From Candidatus Faecalibacterium faecigallinarum (GTDB lineage Bacteria > Bacillota > Clostridia > Oscillospirales > Ruminococcaceae): a stretch of 64,000 nucleotides of DNA. The notes below the pieces were generated by a model, which was not told the DNA's origin, ran no database searches, and worked only from the letters and a program-made list of their open reading frames with translations. The DNA lies in assembly GCA_019119685.1 (NCBI GenBank), contig DWWN01000035.1:62001-126000 (forward strand), in the 5' to 3' direction. Within the stretch, counting starts at the first letter, position 1; each line of letters begins with the position of its first letter. This document shows, in pieces, positions 49,694 through 58,569 of this stretch. A program made the position numbers and the translations under genes.

Positions 49694-51061
49694 TTAATTC
49701 ATCATGTTTCGTTTCTTGTCTCTATTTCTCTGTGAGGACATTGCATTTTCACAGGCACTGCTGTGATATGTAAATTTAGAATTTAATCGATTTACCAAAA
49801 AATAGCACAGGCAATCTGGTTTAGCACATTTACGTAACTCCTGATCGGCCGACGTTGTGATAAATTGAGCAAAGTACAAAGCAGACAGATAATCTGGAAT
49901 CTCCCACTCATAACTAGAATTTTCACCATATCTTGGGGTAATCCATCGTACTCCCCAGTTGAGCTCTTTTCTGTATACCATTTTTGCAATCTTCACCAAG
50001 TCTTTTTTCATAAATTCGTTGAATTTTATAGGATCAGAAAAAGCCTCTATTGATTCTAGTTTGATCGTTCCGTCTGGAGAAATCATTTCTATCTTAGCTA
50101 CCCTTTGTATGAACCTATAGAGAAAATCAGCAATACATCTTCCTTCTTCATTCTCTAATGGAATTACTTTAAAAAGGAATTCAATTGTTTCACTAATTTC
50201 GTCCGTGTTTTTCCCCGAAAAATTGTACGGAAACTTCATCTTATGATGGCCCCATCTTGACAGACTCAAACGGTCACGAAATCGATACTGAAGTTGATAG
50301 TGTCTTTTAAGTAACTTGTCTTCATCCGGACGAATAAAAATCTTATCTTCTTTACATTTATTCCAATTATCACTCTTTCTTTTTTTCTTAGCTTCATCTA
50401 TATCATAACAATTCAATTTTACATCTGTTGGATACCACCACGCATCTCCATAATCGTAGGAACAGGTCTCAACTGAAACTGTTTCTTTATTATATTCATA
50501 CGGAAGCATTATATGTGCCGAAAAAATATAGAAAAATGTAAGTTTAAATAGGCGAATATAGTCAACTGATTTTTCTTTTCGAATATCTAAAGTATTAAGA
50601 GTAGATTTATCCAAATTCACTTGTTTCAACTTATCATATAAAGCCAATATATCAAATAGCTCATGCAGTTTTCTCAGACGATTGATAATCAGAAACAAGT
50701 CATAGGAATAAAATACATTTTCCGTATCTTTCGATATTGGCCAAAAAAATCCGTATTTTTTAATATAGGTTTTTAATCTTTCAGCATAAGTTTCATTATA
50801 CTCTCCTAACTCCCATAATTCCGTCATTGGAGATGTTATGACGATTTTTTCTCTTGTTTCTCGATTTACGCTTTTTTCTGTTCCTTCCTCAATGAACCCT
50901 TCTCCTCCGGGCACAAAAATAAATTTATGTTTTTTTGAGACATTCTCAGCCCATTGAACTTTTATTCTATCAAGATTGTCAAAAGATTCTTCTATCATAC
51001 ACCTACATCCTGGATTAACATATCTAAACTCTCTTTTGTATAGTTGGTTTTCCTTGCCCAT
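49694..51061 (-). CDS. AT-rich orphan with CGNR-like C-terminal zinc finger
   Basis: About 455 residues, family not recognised. The base composition is far lower in GC than everything around it, a sign of separate acquisition. The N-terminal 380 residues are Lys/Tyr-rich (YVNPGCRCMIEESFDNLDRI, FFWPISKDTENVFYSYDLFL). The C-terminus has a CGNR-type zinc finger: LRKCAKPDCLCYFLVNRLNS, then YHSSACENAMSSQRNR. Such fingers bind nucleic acid in small-molecule or phage-related regulators. Start 51061 has GAGGAAG upstream; an in-frame ATG at 51085 lacks an SD. No obvious partner gene. Confidence 0.68.
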   Translation of the reverse strand: MGKENQLYKREFRYVNPGCRCMIEESFDNLDRIKVQWAENVSKKHKFIFVPGGEGFIEEGTEKSVNRETREKIVITSPMTELWELGEYNETYAERLKTYIKKYGFFWPISKDTENVFYSYDLFLIINRLRKLHELFDILALYDKLKQVNLDKSTLNTLDIRKEKSVDYIRLFKLTFFYIFSAHIMLPYEYNKETVSVETCSYDYGDAWWYPTDVKLNCYDIDEAKKKRKSDNWNKCKEDKIFIRPDEDKLLKRHYQLQYRFRDRLSLSRWGHHKMKFPYNFSGKNTDEISETIEFLFKVIPLENEEGRCIADFLYRFIQRVAKIEMISPDGTIKLESIEAFSDPIKFNEFMKKDLVKIAKMVYRKELNWGVRWITPRYGENSSYEWEIPDYLSALYFAQFITTSADQELRKCAKPDCLCYFLVNRLNSKFTYHSSACENAMSSQRNRDKKRNMMN

Positions 51062-51600
51062 CTTTACATCTTCCTCGATTTTCATAGTTTTTATCTTGGT
51101 TCATGGTATTTTACCTACATTTTATTTTTTCAATTTTTGTCAACCTCACAACTTTAACTTTTTGTCACATGCACCGAACTTATTCACGAGACTATTAAGA
51201 AAGCCACGCTCGGACAGTAGTGTATACGGACTAGAGGATACATACAGGAAAATTCAGCGTCGAGAGTGTGTGCGCCTGCCAGGGCGAATGCTCAGCTCTT
51301 GCCGAATTTTGTCTCCAAGGAAATTTAAAGGAAAAGAATTTTGCCATGCAACTGTGCCTAACAATGGGCTTCCCCTGTAGTGTGTCGTTTTTATCACGCA
51401 TTTTTTCATCTCAATCATGATTTTATTTCAGCGATTCAGAAAAGCAACTATTTATCGTACTTTATATTGTATCAATTTTTGATACGTGATGGATAAAGCA
51501 CATTTTTATGTTTATCTCCCAAAATATCGTGATGTTTATAAATATCGTATTATCGCATACTTCATGCTATAATGTCCATAGCCTCAAGGCTACCTCCCAC
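51062..51600. other. non-coding AT-rich stretch with palindrome
   Basis: No supported gene. Contains a perfect 7-bp inverted repeat GTATCAA-TTT-TTGATAC (51469-51485) and several TATCGT-like repeats (51451-51560). May hold an origin or the promoter region of the structured RNA that follows. Confidence 0.35.
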
Positions 51601-51765
51601 GGCTCACGCATGAAGATACAAAATGCACAAAGCACTTGTTCAACTTTCAGGATTATCACCCTTAATCGAAGAAGAAACGCCTGTTTAGCAAGGCTATGAA
51701 GCCGACTGGACTCTGAATTTTTGTGCAAAATCACATTCATGCGTAAACCCTGGTGGCTGCGAGCC
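51601..51765 (+). ncRNA. candidate structured RNA (three nested helices)
   Basis: Nested complementary pairs span about 165 nt: GGCTC (51601-51605) with GAGCC (51761-51765); CGCATGAA (51607-51614) with TTCATGCG (51736-51743); TGCACAAA (51624-51631) with TTTGTGCA (51720-51727). An inner GGCT-ATGA-AGCC hairpin lies near 51693-51704. A TATAAT (51568-51573) and an AGCC-TCAA-GGCT hairpin (51580-51591) lie upstream. From 51766 to 52097 no gene is evident. No RNA family recognised. Confidence 0.4.
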
Positions 51766-52097
51766 TGAACCTTGAAAATTTAAACATCCGCACCACCCCA
51801 CCCACGAAGCCCCCAACTGCAGCTATGATTATACGTCAAATCGTCCAAATTTATCAGATCCCGCCGTTACAGCCCGATTTCGAGCAACGGGCCATTCTGT
51901 TACCCGGTCTGGTCCGCCTCTACGGTCACTCTGAGACAAACGATCTGAAGCGGAGAGATTCTTATTAGGATCATCCGCAGCTGGGAAGGCTTTGGGAGAC
52001 TAAAGAAAGCGAGGTATCCTTAACATGTAATAGTGATTAAGTATTGGCATCATCATAAAGGCACCAATTCCTTTACTAAGTTAGGAGATAATTCACC

Positions 52098-53870
52098 ATG
52101 AAAAAAAGACTATTCGTAAGACGGCCTGCGACTGTCGAAGAAATGCAGTGGGCAAGGGATCACTGCTGTGAGGAATGTGGAGTAAATGCCGCGATATCTG
52201 TCGAAAAAGTCATCAAGCACCATAATCGAGATAGCGTTACTGAAACCATCGATCTTCTGTTAATCACATCCAACGGAGAGGCATTACAGGTTCGTAATCT
52301 TTCGCCTGCCGAGTTAACAGCCGCCGTCATGCAACGAACTGTGGGATTCAGTTCAGGAGTCTGTTTTAATCCGACGAGCTTTAACAACAGCATTATCCCG
52401 TTGGTAGAAGAGCAAATCCTCAATCGGTCTATATCAGTCGAGGACCAGTACCATTTCTCTGGGCGTGATCCAGAGAAGGTACAGTATGTCTGCCGGGATG
52501 GCACACTGCTGACGCCTTTGGAGAACATTACATCCGAGAGTCTTATTAAAGTTCCCGACAGAGTTAGCATATTCAAACTTCTTGACTATCTAATCCGTGT
52601 TGCCCCAAACTATATTGCCATCTACATTCTCGCGCTTCGGGCCTTGGCTTCCATGCTAAGTTCCCCTGCATTGGAAGGGAAGCAAAAACCTTCTTTCGGT
52701 ATCGTCCTGCTGGGCGAGACGGGCAGCAAAAAGACCAGCCTTGTAAAAGCTCTTTGCTATATGGACGAGCAGCCTTACAACGCCGTCAACTTTAAGTGGA
52801 CGCCCGCTGCAGTCCAGGAGAAGCTGAAGGACGTTCAGGATGACATTGTTCTTGCAGATGACATGTACCCTGCCAAAATCACTTCAGAAAAGAACCAGCA
52901 GCGTGAAATGTTTTCTCTTCTCATCCGAGCTACCGGAGATGACATTGGCTCACGACAAAAGATGCAGGGCGGTACAGTCACCACTGGAAAGACATCGTCT
53001 TTGTTCATTGCCACAGCGGAACAACTCATTCTCTTTTCCGAATCGGACATCTGGCGTATCTTCATCCCCAACATCCGAAAAGACGACGTGGACAAGGATG
53101 CCTTAACCTGGCTTCAGGAGCACCCGGATGTCATCCGGTTTTACTCCAGGTTATTTATCCAGTGGTTCCCCCTGAACGATGATCGGGTTGCCAAGCTCTA
53201 CGAAGACTACATCAGCACTCGCACCACCATCCGCGACCGCAAGCCCGAACTTCCAGACAGGTTGGTTTCCAACTGCGCCTGGTTGGAAGCTGCTATATTA
53301 GTCATCGACGATTTTCTGAATGAAATATCATCCGTACAGACTCTCACCGAGGAGGACTACACTGTCTGGATGAACTGGGATGAATATTACCGCCCAAACT
53401 CTTTGCATAACATCGAAACCATTATCACACACCAGTACGGGCGCTATGGCAGCGGCGGCGATGCCGACACTGCGACGTTTACACAGATTATGGACGTCAT
53501 AAAAGCGATGCGCGATGACGGAGTGCCCCTGTTTATACCGCTTGCCAAAGGTGAGCGTGGTGTCCACATTGCCCCAGCGTCTGATAAAGCACTGGGCTTC
53601 TACTGGGTCAGCGATCACTCTTATATATACCTTAAAACCGATGCTCTAATGAAAGCTGTCGGAGATTACTGCCATGATAATGGCAGCGATCTAGCCGTTC
53701 CTTCAGGAAAAGTTTTCAGAACCATGTTAGATCAAAACGGACTCTTTGTCAAGCAGCAGCATGGCAAAAACCGAACCAAGGAGCTCAGCGTCAACGGCAC
53801 CAGGTACAAGGTCACTGTTGTGTTCCGCGACGAACTCGAAAAGTGGATTGGCTATATTGAACAGAAGTAA
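52098..53870 (+). CDS. phage/plasmid-type replication ATPase (DUF927-like)
   Basis: 590 residues. Central ATPase: GIVLLGETGSKKTSLVKALC (P-loop with GSKKTS near residue 207-215), DDIVLADDMYP (Walker B) and TGKTSSLFIATAEQ. N-terminal 150 residues are divergent; the C-terminal winged-helix-like part includes GFYWVSDHSYIYLKT. This resembles the DUF927/helicase-primase ATPases of phages and mobile elements that open DNA for replication. Start has TAGGAG upstream; the next gene begins 12 bp after its stop. Confidence 0.78.
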   Translation: MKKRLFVRRPATVEEMQWARDHCCEECGVNAAISVEKVIKHHNRDSVTETIDLLLITSNGEALQVRNLSPAELTAAVMQRTVGFSSGVCFNPTSFNNSIIPLVEEQILNRSISVEDQYHFSGRDPEKVQYVCRDGTLLTPLENITSESLIKVPDRVSIFKLLDYLIRVAPNYIAIYILALRALASMLSSPALEGKQKPSFGIVLLGETGSKKTSLVKALCYMDEQPYNAVNFKWTPAAVQEKLKDVQDDIVLADDMYPAKITSEKNQQREMFSLLIRATGDDIGSRQKMQGGTVTTGKTSSLFIATAEQLILFSESDIWRIFIPNIRKDDVDKDALTWLQEHPDVIRFYSRLFIQWFPLNDDRVAKLYEDYISTRTTIRDRKPELPDRLVSNCAWLEAAILVIDDFLNEISSVQTLTEEDYTVWMNWDEYYRPNSLHNIETIITHQYGRYGSGGDADTATFTQIMDVIKAMRDDGVPLFIPLAKGERGVHIAPASDKALGFYWVSDHSYIYLKTDALMKAVGDYCHDNGSDLAVPSGKVFRTMLDQNGLFVKQQHGKNRTKELSVNGTRYKVTVVFRDELEKWIGYIEQK

Positions 53871-53882
53871 GGAGGACTTTAT

Positions 53883-54755
53883 ATGCAATACGTATCCCAT
53901 CCTGCGGTAAATGCTCCCGTTGAGCAGCGCAAGTTTGATGCCCTCATCAACAGCTTTTACGAAGGCGAAAAACCAAGCAAAACCGCCGATCAGATGACAG
54001 CCTTTATCAAGGCGCATCCTTACTTGGATGAAACCTGCTGGCAAGAACTCGATGACGTCATCAGGTTCCTGCTGCGCAATCGTATGATTCCGTCCGATCC
54101 GTCCTCACTCAATAACCTTCTTGGATCCTATCTGGAGAATCACCCGATGGAGCCCCCTGAAACAAGCTATGATATCGCTGCCTTTTGCTTCTTCTACCCC
54201 AACGTCATAAGGGGCGGTTCTTACGACCTATCTGTGCTGATTCGTTCTGAGGCCTGCAAAGTGTTGCTGTGGTTTGCAGTGGGAGATGAGCCTTGGGAAG
54301 CACGCGACACCTACCAAGACCTCAAATGCTGGAGCTATACCAATTCCGAAATCTACGCCAACTTTGCCTTACTTCGCTTGGGCACCCTGCTGTACCGCAG
54401 GAAAGACGACATTCCGCCCCAACTTTACGCCTCCCTCCCCAAAGGCATTGACAGCGGGTGGAAAGCCAAACGTACAGCCATCGACAATCTCTGGCTCATT
54501 TACCGCCAGTTTGAAGCACATGCAGGATGGGTGCAATTAGAGTTCCATGAGTCAGCACATTACAAATGCTGGAGAAACATCCCGTTCTTCTGCAATGCCG
54601 ATGCCATTAAGCTGTGTGAAGCTCTATTCTACTACGGCGTCCTGCCCAAACGGCGCGCCATGAATTACTTCGACTTTCCCGAAGAGGAACAGAAGGCGGT
54701 GGCTCTCGGTCGTGTACGGGCTTTCAGCGAGGTAAAGGCCCAAAAGCTTCGCTAA
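53883..54755 (+). CDS. unknown protein of the replication operon
   Basis: 290 residues, no family recognised. Helical and aromatic-rich: MQYVSHPAVNAPVEQRKFDA, HPYLDETCWQELDDVIRFLL, SYLENHPMEPPETSYDIAAF, WFAVGDEPWEARDTY, RNIPFFCNADAIKLCEALFY. No membrane segment. AAGGAGG precedes the ATG, 12 bp after the ATPase gene, so it probably assists it. Confidence 0.7.
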   Translation: MQYVSHPAVNAPVEQRKFDALINSFYEGEKPSKTADQMTAFIKAHPYLDETCWQELDDVIRFLLRNRMIPSDPSSLNNLLGSYLENHPMEPPETSYDIAAFCFFYPNVIRGGSYDLSVLIRSEACKVLLWFAVGDEPWEARDTYQDLKCWSYTNSEIYANFALLRLGTLLYRRKDDIPPQLYASLPKGIDSGWKAKRTAIDNLWLIYRQFEAHAGWVQLEFHESAHYKCWRNIPFFCNADAIKLCEALFYYGVLPKRRAMNYFDFPEEEQKAVALGRVRAFSEVKAQKLR

Positions 54756-54884
54756 TCGTAAATCCTCCCTCTCGTAAGCGCATATTATTGTGGTAGAGCA
54801 GTGGATCTGCGCCGCTCAAACCGGCTGCATAACCCCACACTATGCCGCATACAACAGTATCACACGAAGGAGGTGGTCCCGACC

Positions 54885-55064
54885 TTGAAGAGGCCCAAAC
54901 TGCATTACACCTTCCATAACCCCAACACCCCGGAGGCAACCGCCGACTTTCTGGTCAAGCTCTTCATCGAGGTCAACCAACCCAAAGTAGAGCAGATGAT
55001 CCATCAAGCACAGGAAGCAGCTCTTGATTCTCCATCCGAATCATCTTCAGCTGCTCCTACATAG
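54885..55064 (+). CDS. tnpW: TnpW-like transposon-encoded protein
   Basis: 59 residues from TTG 54885: KRPKLHYTFHNPNTPEATAD, FLVKLFIEVNQPKVEQMIHQ, then a Ser-rich acidic tail. This matches the TnpW proteins that accompany TnpX-type serine recombinases in Tn4451-like elements. AAGGAGG at 54867-54873 supports a start here; GTG 54873 is in frame but overlaps the SD. It lies just before the recombinase and ends in a terminator (55074-55115), so its role with TnpX is probably regulatory; the function is unknown. Confidence 0.78.
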   Translation: MKRPKLHYTFHNPNTPEATADFLVKLFIEVNQPKVEQMIHQAQEAALDSPSESSSAAPT

Positions 55065-55073
55065 CAAACTGGG

Positions 55074-55115
55074 ACCGCCGTAGAGGGCCTCTCTCCCTCT
55101 CTGGCGGTTTCTTTT
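55074..55115 (+). terminator. terminator after tnpW
   Basis: ACCGCC/GGCGGT with an inner AGAGGG/CCCTCT helix, then TTTCTTTTTT. Confidence 0.85.
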
Positions 55116-55206
55116 TTGTGATAATGTAAGTTTACAACAAATTCTGGTAGTATGCAATTATTTTTTTGAATTTGCCATTTCTCTTGTTTTTGGCACGCAA
55201 TTTCAT

Positions 55207-55222
55207 TATACTATATAGTATA
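55207..55222 (+). promoter_or_regulatory. 16-bp perfect palindrome before the recombinase
   Basis: TATACTATATAGTATA, 35 bp before the recombinase start codon. It could be a -10/operator site for a dimeric repressor that controls integration and excision. Confidence 0.55.
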
Positions 55223-55256
55223 GATGTCATAGTACGTTTTGACTAGAGGAGTCTGT

Positions 55257-56867
55257 ATGAACATTGCCGCTTACTGCCGGGTCTCCACCGACAAAGAAGA
55301 TCAGCTGAACAGCCTGGCATCTCAAAAAGCTTTCTTTATGGAGTATACCAAGCGCACCGGCGACAATCTGGTCCGCCTGTACGCCGATGAGGGCATCTCC
55401 GGCACAAAGACCAAAAACCGCAAAGAATTTCTGCGGATGATGGCGGACGCTGAGCACGGTCTCTTTGAGATGGTGGTGGTCAAGGACATCTCCCGCTTTG
55501 CCCGCAACACGGTTGATCTGCTGCAAAATATCCGCAAGCTGAAAGCTCTTGGCATCGAGACCCAGTTCCTGACTGCCAACATGACCAGTATGGGCAACAG
55601 CGAGTTTGTGCTGACCATCTTTGGCGCCTTGGCACAGGAGGAAAGCGCCAATACTTCCAAACGGGTCAAGTTCAGCAAAAAGATGAACGCCGAAAAAGGC
55701 CGGGTCCCCAACATTGTCTATGGCTATGACAAGACCATCGGCGATTACTTCAACCTCGCCATCAATGAGAAAGAAGCCGACGTGGTCCGCCAAATTTTTC
55801 ATTGGTATGTAGAGGAAGGCTATGGCACCGCTAAAATCTCGATGTTCCTCAACGAGCGGGGCCTGCGCACCAAACGAAGCTGTCAATGGAGCCAAAATGC
55901 AGTACGCCGCGTATTAAACAACGAGCTTTATACCGGTAAGATTATCAACGGCAAACAGGAGGTGACAGATTTCCTTACAGGCAAGCGGGTCAACAAAGAC
56001 GAATCCGACTGGATGGTAGTAGAACGGCCCGACCTGCGCATCATCGAACCGGATGTATACGAGCAGGCCCAGCATATCAAACAGGCCCGAGGGGAGGCTT
56101 ATAAAGTGGACAAGGAACGTCAAAGCAACAAACACCTGTTTTCCACCCTTATTAAATGTAAAGAATGCGGCTGGTCCTTCTTCCGTACCACCCGTACCTT
56201 CAAGAACACCTATGTCCGCTGGAGCTGCTCAGGCCGCAATGGACGCAGTGGGTGCAACTGCCCCAACACCACCAAAGTCGATGAGGACGAGCTGATCGAT
56301 GTTCTGCAGGCATACTTTGCCGGGCTGATTAAAAACAAAAAGAACGTCATCCATTATGTCGTCCATGAGTTCGAGCGGGTCTATAAGGCCAAAGATGAAA
56401 ATCTGGAATATGAGAAAGAACTGCGGGACAAGCTCGCCAAGTTACAAAAGACCCGCCAGCGCTACATGGATATGTATACCGACGACCTTATCTCCCGTGA
56501 GGAACTCAACGCCAAGATCGGCGGAATGAAGAAAGAGATCGACCATCTCGAAAATGAACTGAAGATGGTCAGCTGCCACCTGACCACCGGCGATCAGCTG
56601 GAAAACCTTCTCCAGCAGACCTTCAAAGAGATTGAGAACATCACCGATGTGCGCCAAATGACCAACGCCCAGCTCAAGCGGATCGTCCACAGGATCGAGG
56701 TGGACAAGGACGGCAACGTGGACATCTATCTGAAGCTCCTGAACGATCTGGGGCTGGACGAAACCGTCTGTATTCAGGACGACAGTACACAAGGACGTCG
56801 CCTTCCGTCTGCGGGCGATCAGTCCCGGCCTGTACGCGCAGGTGCGGGCGGTGCTGGCCCGCAATAA
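55257..56867 (+). CDS. large serine recombinase (TnpX-like) with host-derived C-terminus
   Basis: 536 residues. The resolvase domain starts MNIAAYCRVSTDKEDQLNSL with catalytic Ser at residue 10 (YCRVST), then YADEGISGTKTKNR and VVVKDISRFARN. The recombinase domain has NIVYGYD, INEKEADVVRQIFHWY and KISMFLNERGL. A zinc ribbon follows (LIKCKECGWSFF, CPNTT), then a coiled coil (about 390-470). AGAGGAG lies just before ATG 55257. The frame runs through the attachment core and ends 22 codons inside host spoIIID. Before integration it would end 10-11 codons after the core, so the C-terminus differs between circle and chromosome. Confidence 0.94.
   Translation: MNIAAYCRVSTDKEDQLNSLASQKAFFMEYTKRTGDNLVRLYADEGISGTKTKNRKEFLRMMADAEHGLFEMVVVKDISRFARNTVDLLQNIRKLKALGIETQFLTANMTSMGNSEFVLTIFGALAQEESANTSKRVKFSKKMNAEKGRVPNIVYGYDKTIGDYFNLAINEKEADVVRQIFHWYVEEGYGTAKISMFLNERGLRTKRSCQWSQNAVRRVLNNELYTGKIINGKQEVTDFLTGKRVNKDESDWMVVERPDLRIIEPDVYEQAQHIKQARGEAYKVDKERQSNKHLFSTLIKCKECGWSFFRTTRTFKNTYVRWSCSGRNGRSGCNCPNTTKVDEDELIDVLQAYFAGLIKNKKNVIHYVVHEFERVYKAKDENLEYEKELRDKLAKLQKTRQRYMDMYTDDLISREELNAKIGGMKKEIDHLENELKMVSCHLTTGDQLENLLQQTFKEIENITDVRQMTNAQLKRIVHRIEVDKDGNVDIYLKLLNDLGLDETVCIQDDSTQGRRLPSAGDQSRPVRAGAGGAGPQ
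56788..56799 (+). other. right attachment core (attR)
   Basis: CACAAGGACGTC, identical to 27316-27327, at the end of the recombinase coding region. Confidence 0.85.
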
Positions 56868-56931
56868 GGCCGAGCGGCATCTGCGCGGCGGCGCGGCCAC
56901 CCGGGAAAAATACCAAAAGCTCCAACATTAA
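56788..56931 (+). pseudogene. spoIIID: spoIIID, 3' portion
   Basis: In the frame of the left half this reads HKDV, then AFRLRAISPGLYAQVRAVLA, RNKAERHLRGGAATREKYQK, LQH and stop at 56931. The KxxRHLRGGxATxxKY signature is the conserved SpoIIID C-terminus. Joined to 27202-27327 it gives 85 residues, close to the normal length (about 90). No RBS or start of its own; it is overlapped by the recombinase in another frame. Confidence 0.92.
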
Positions 56932-56934
56932 AAG

Positions 56935-56974
56935 GCCCCTGCCGTCCCTTAGAAAAGGGATAGCAGGGGCTTTT
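56935..56974. terminator. terminator between spoIIID and sigG (convergent)
   Basis: GCCCCTGC (56935-56942) pairs with GCAGGGGC (56963-56970), followed by TTTT; an inner TCCCTT/AAGGGA helix is also present. Confidence 0.75.
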
Positions 56975-57008
56975 CTCATCCGGCACGGGCGCCGGGCACG
57001 GCGGGCGC

Positions 57009-57770
57009 TCAGCGTCGGAACTGCTGCAGCGCGCTTTTTTCCAGGCGGCTGACCTGCGCCTGGCTGATGCCGATCTCGCGGGCCACCTCCATCTGGGTCT
57101 TGCCCAGCAGGTAGCGCAGCTCGACGATCCGGCGTTCCCGCTCGGGCAGGTCCTGCACCGTCTGGCGGAACTCCAAAGCGCTGATCCAGCTGTCCTCGCC
57201 GTCGGTGTCCCGCACCTGGTCCATCATATAGACGGCGTCGCCGCCGTCGCTGTAGACCGGTTCCTCCAGGCTGACCGGCTCCACCACCGATGCCAGAGCC
57301 GCCGCCACTTCCCGGCGGGACAGACCCACCGCGTCGGACGTCTCGGCCAGGGTGGGCTCCCGGCCCAGGGATTTTTCCAGCTGTTCCCGGGCCTGCATGG
57401 CCCGGTAGGCGGTGTCCCGCATCGAGCGGCTGACCCGCACCGCGTTGTTGTCCCGCAGAAAGCGCCGTATCTCCCCCACGATCATGGGGACGCCGTAGGT
57501 CGAGAACCGGACGTCCAGCGCCGGGTCGAAGTGGTCGATGGCCTTGATGAGCCCGATGCACCCCACCTGGAACAGGTCGTCGAGGTTTTCGCCCCGCTGC
57601 GAGAACTTTTGCACCACGCTGAGCACCAGCCGCAGGTTGCCCTCGATCATCCGGCGGCGCGCGGCCTTGTCCCCGGCGTGGGCGGCAATGAGCAGGGCGC
57701 GCTTTTCCTCCTCGGAGAGGACGGGCAGCCCGGCGGTGTCCACGCCGCACAGCTCCACCTTATTGTACAT
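57009..57770 (-). CDS. sigG: RNA polymerase forespore sigma factor SigG
   Basis: 253 residues. The start MYNKVELCGVDTAGLPVLSE is the sigma-G hallmark. Region 2 is NLRLVLSVVQKFSQRGENLDDLFQVGCIGLIKAIDHFDP and RFSTYGVPMIVGEI. Region 4 ends ISQAQVSRLEKSALQQFRR. Directs late forespore transcription. It follows sigE and spoIIGA, the usual Firmicutes cluster, and its presence implies a sporulating lineage. Confidence 0.97.
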   Translation of the reverse strand: MYNKVELCGVDTAGLPVLSEEEKRALLIAAHAGDKAARRRMIEGNLRLVLSVVQKFSQRGENLDDLFQVGCIGLIKAIDHFDPALDVRFSTYGVPMIVGEIRRFLRDNNAVRVSRSMRDTAYRAMQAREQLEKSLGREPTLAETSDAVGLSRREVAAALASVVEPVSLEEPVYSDGGDAVYMMDQVRDTDGEDSWISALEFRQTVQDLPERERRIVELRYLLGKTQMEVAREIGISQAQVSRLEKSALQQFRR

Positions 57771-57846
57771 CCTGTGCCTCCCGGTATCAGTTTACCGGAA
57801 GTATGGCCCTGGCAGGCCCGGCGCATTCATGGGAAATGGTGGCCGG

Positions 57847-58554
57847 TCACTCCTGCTCCAGCTCCTTGCGCAGGTCCCGGATGATCCGCTTTTCCAGCCG
57901 GGAAATGTAACTCTGGCTGATGCCGATGGCGTCGGCCGCCTCTTTCTGGGTGTGCTCCACCCCGTCCACCAGGCCGAAGCGCAGCTCCATGATCTGGCGC
58001 TCGCGGGCGCTCAGACGCTCCACCGACCGGCGCAGCACCGCCCGTTCGGCGTCCTGTTCCAGGCGCTGGCCCACCTGGTTCTCGTCGGTGCCCAGCACGT
58101 CGGACAGCAGCAGTTCGTTGCCGTCGCTGTCCACGTTGAGGGGCTCGTCGATGCTGGCCTCCTGCCGTCGGCTGGAAGTCTTGCGCAGGTACATCAATAT
58201 CTCGTTGCCGATGCAGCGGCTGGCGTAGGTGGCCAGCTTGATGTTCCGCTCGGGGGTGAAGGTGTTCACCGCCTTGATGAGGCCGATGGTCCCGATGGAC
58301 ACCAGGTCCTCGGGCGGCACCCCGCTGGACTCGTACTTTTTGGACAGGTAGACCACCAGCCGCAGGTTGTGGCAGATCAGCTCGTCGCGGGCGGCGCGGT
58401 CCCCGGCGGCCATCTGGGCCAGCAGGGCCTTTTCGGCCTCCGGGGACAAGGGCGCGGGCAGGCTGGGCCCGCCCGTGAGGTAATGCGCCGACCCAAACGC
58501 CCCCAGACGCGCCAGCAGGGCGCGCCGCAGCTTCCAAAACCATTTCAGCATCAA
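57847..58554 (-). CDS. sigE: RNA polymerase mother-cell sigma factor SigE (pro-sigma-E)
   Basis: 235 residues with a basic amphipathic pro-sequence ([20 protein letters not shown]) that SpoIIGA removes, then region 2 ([54 protein letters not shown]) and region 4 ([17 protein letters not shown]). Active after engulfment starts; in Bacillus it drives spoIIID. The gap to spoIIGA is 15 bp, so they are cotranscribed. Confidence 0.97.
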   Translation of the reverse strand: MMLKWFWKLRRALLARLGAFGSAHYLTGGPSLPAPLSPEAEKALLAQMAAGDRAARDELICHNLRLVVYLSKKYESSGVPPEDLVSIGTIGLIKAVNTFTPERNIKLATYASRCIGNEILMYLRKTSSRRQEASIDEPLNVDSDGNELLLSDVLGTDENQVGQRLEQDAERAVLRRSVERLSARERQIMELRFGLVDGVEHTQKEAADAIGISQSYISRLEKRIIRDLRKELEQE

Positions 58555-58569
58555 ATCTCCCCTTTCCGA

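Larger units (their letters stand above)
27316..56799 (+). mobile_element. about 29.5-kb serine-recombinase element integrated in spoIIID
   Basis: The two halves of spoIIID lie at the outer ends of this interval in the same orientation and share the 12-bp core. Joining 27327 to 56800 restores an 85-codon frame. A TnpX-like large serine recombinase and TnpW lie at the right end. Inside are replication and recombination genes plus many defence or toxin-like genes; I see no capsid, tail, relaxase or secretion genes. Best described as an integrated non-conjugative element or phage-satellite-like island. Whether it excises during sporulation, as skin elements do, cannot be told from sequence. Confidence 0.88.

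Noticed and set aside
51469..51765. Retron msr-msd RNA
   Set aside because: Inverted repeats are present, but no reverse transcriptase gene exists in the window.
27316..56799. Complete prophage
   Set aside because: No capsid, portal, tail, terminase or lysis gene recognised; only replication, recombination and accessory genes.
27316..56799. Conjugative element
   Set aside because: No relaxase, VirB4/VirD4-type ATPase or mating-pore gene was found.
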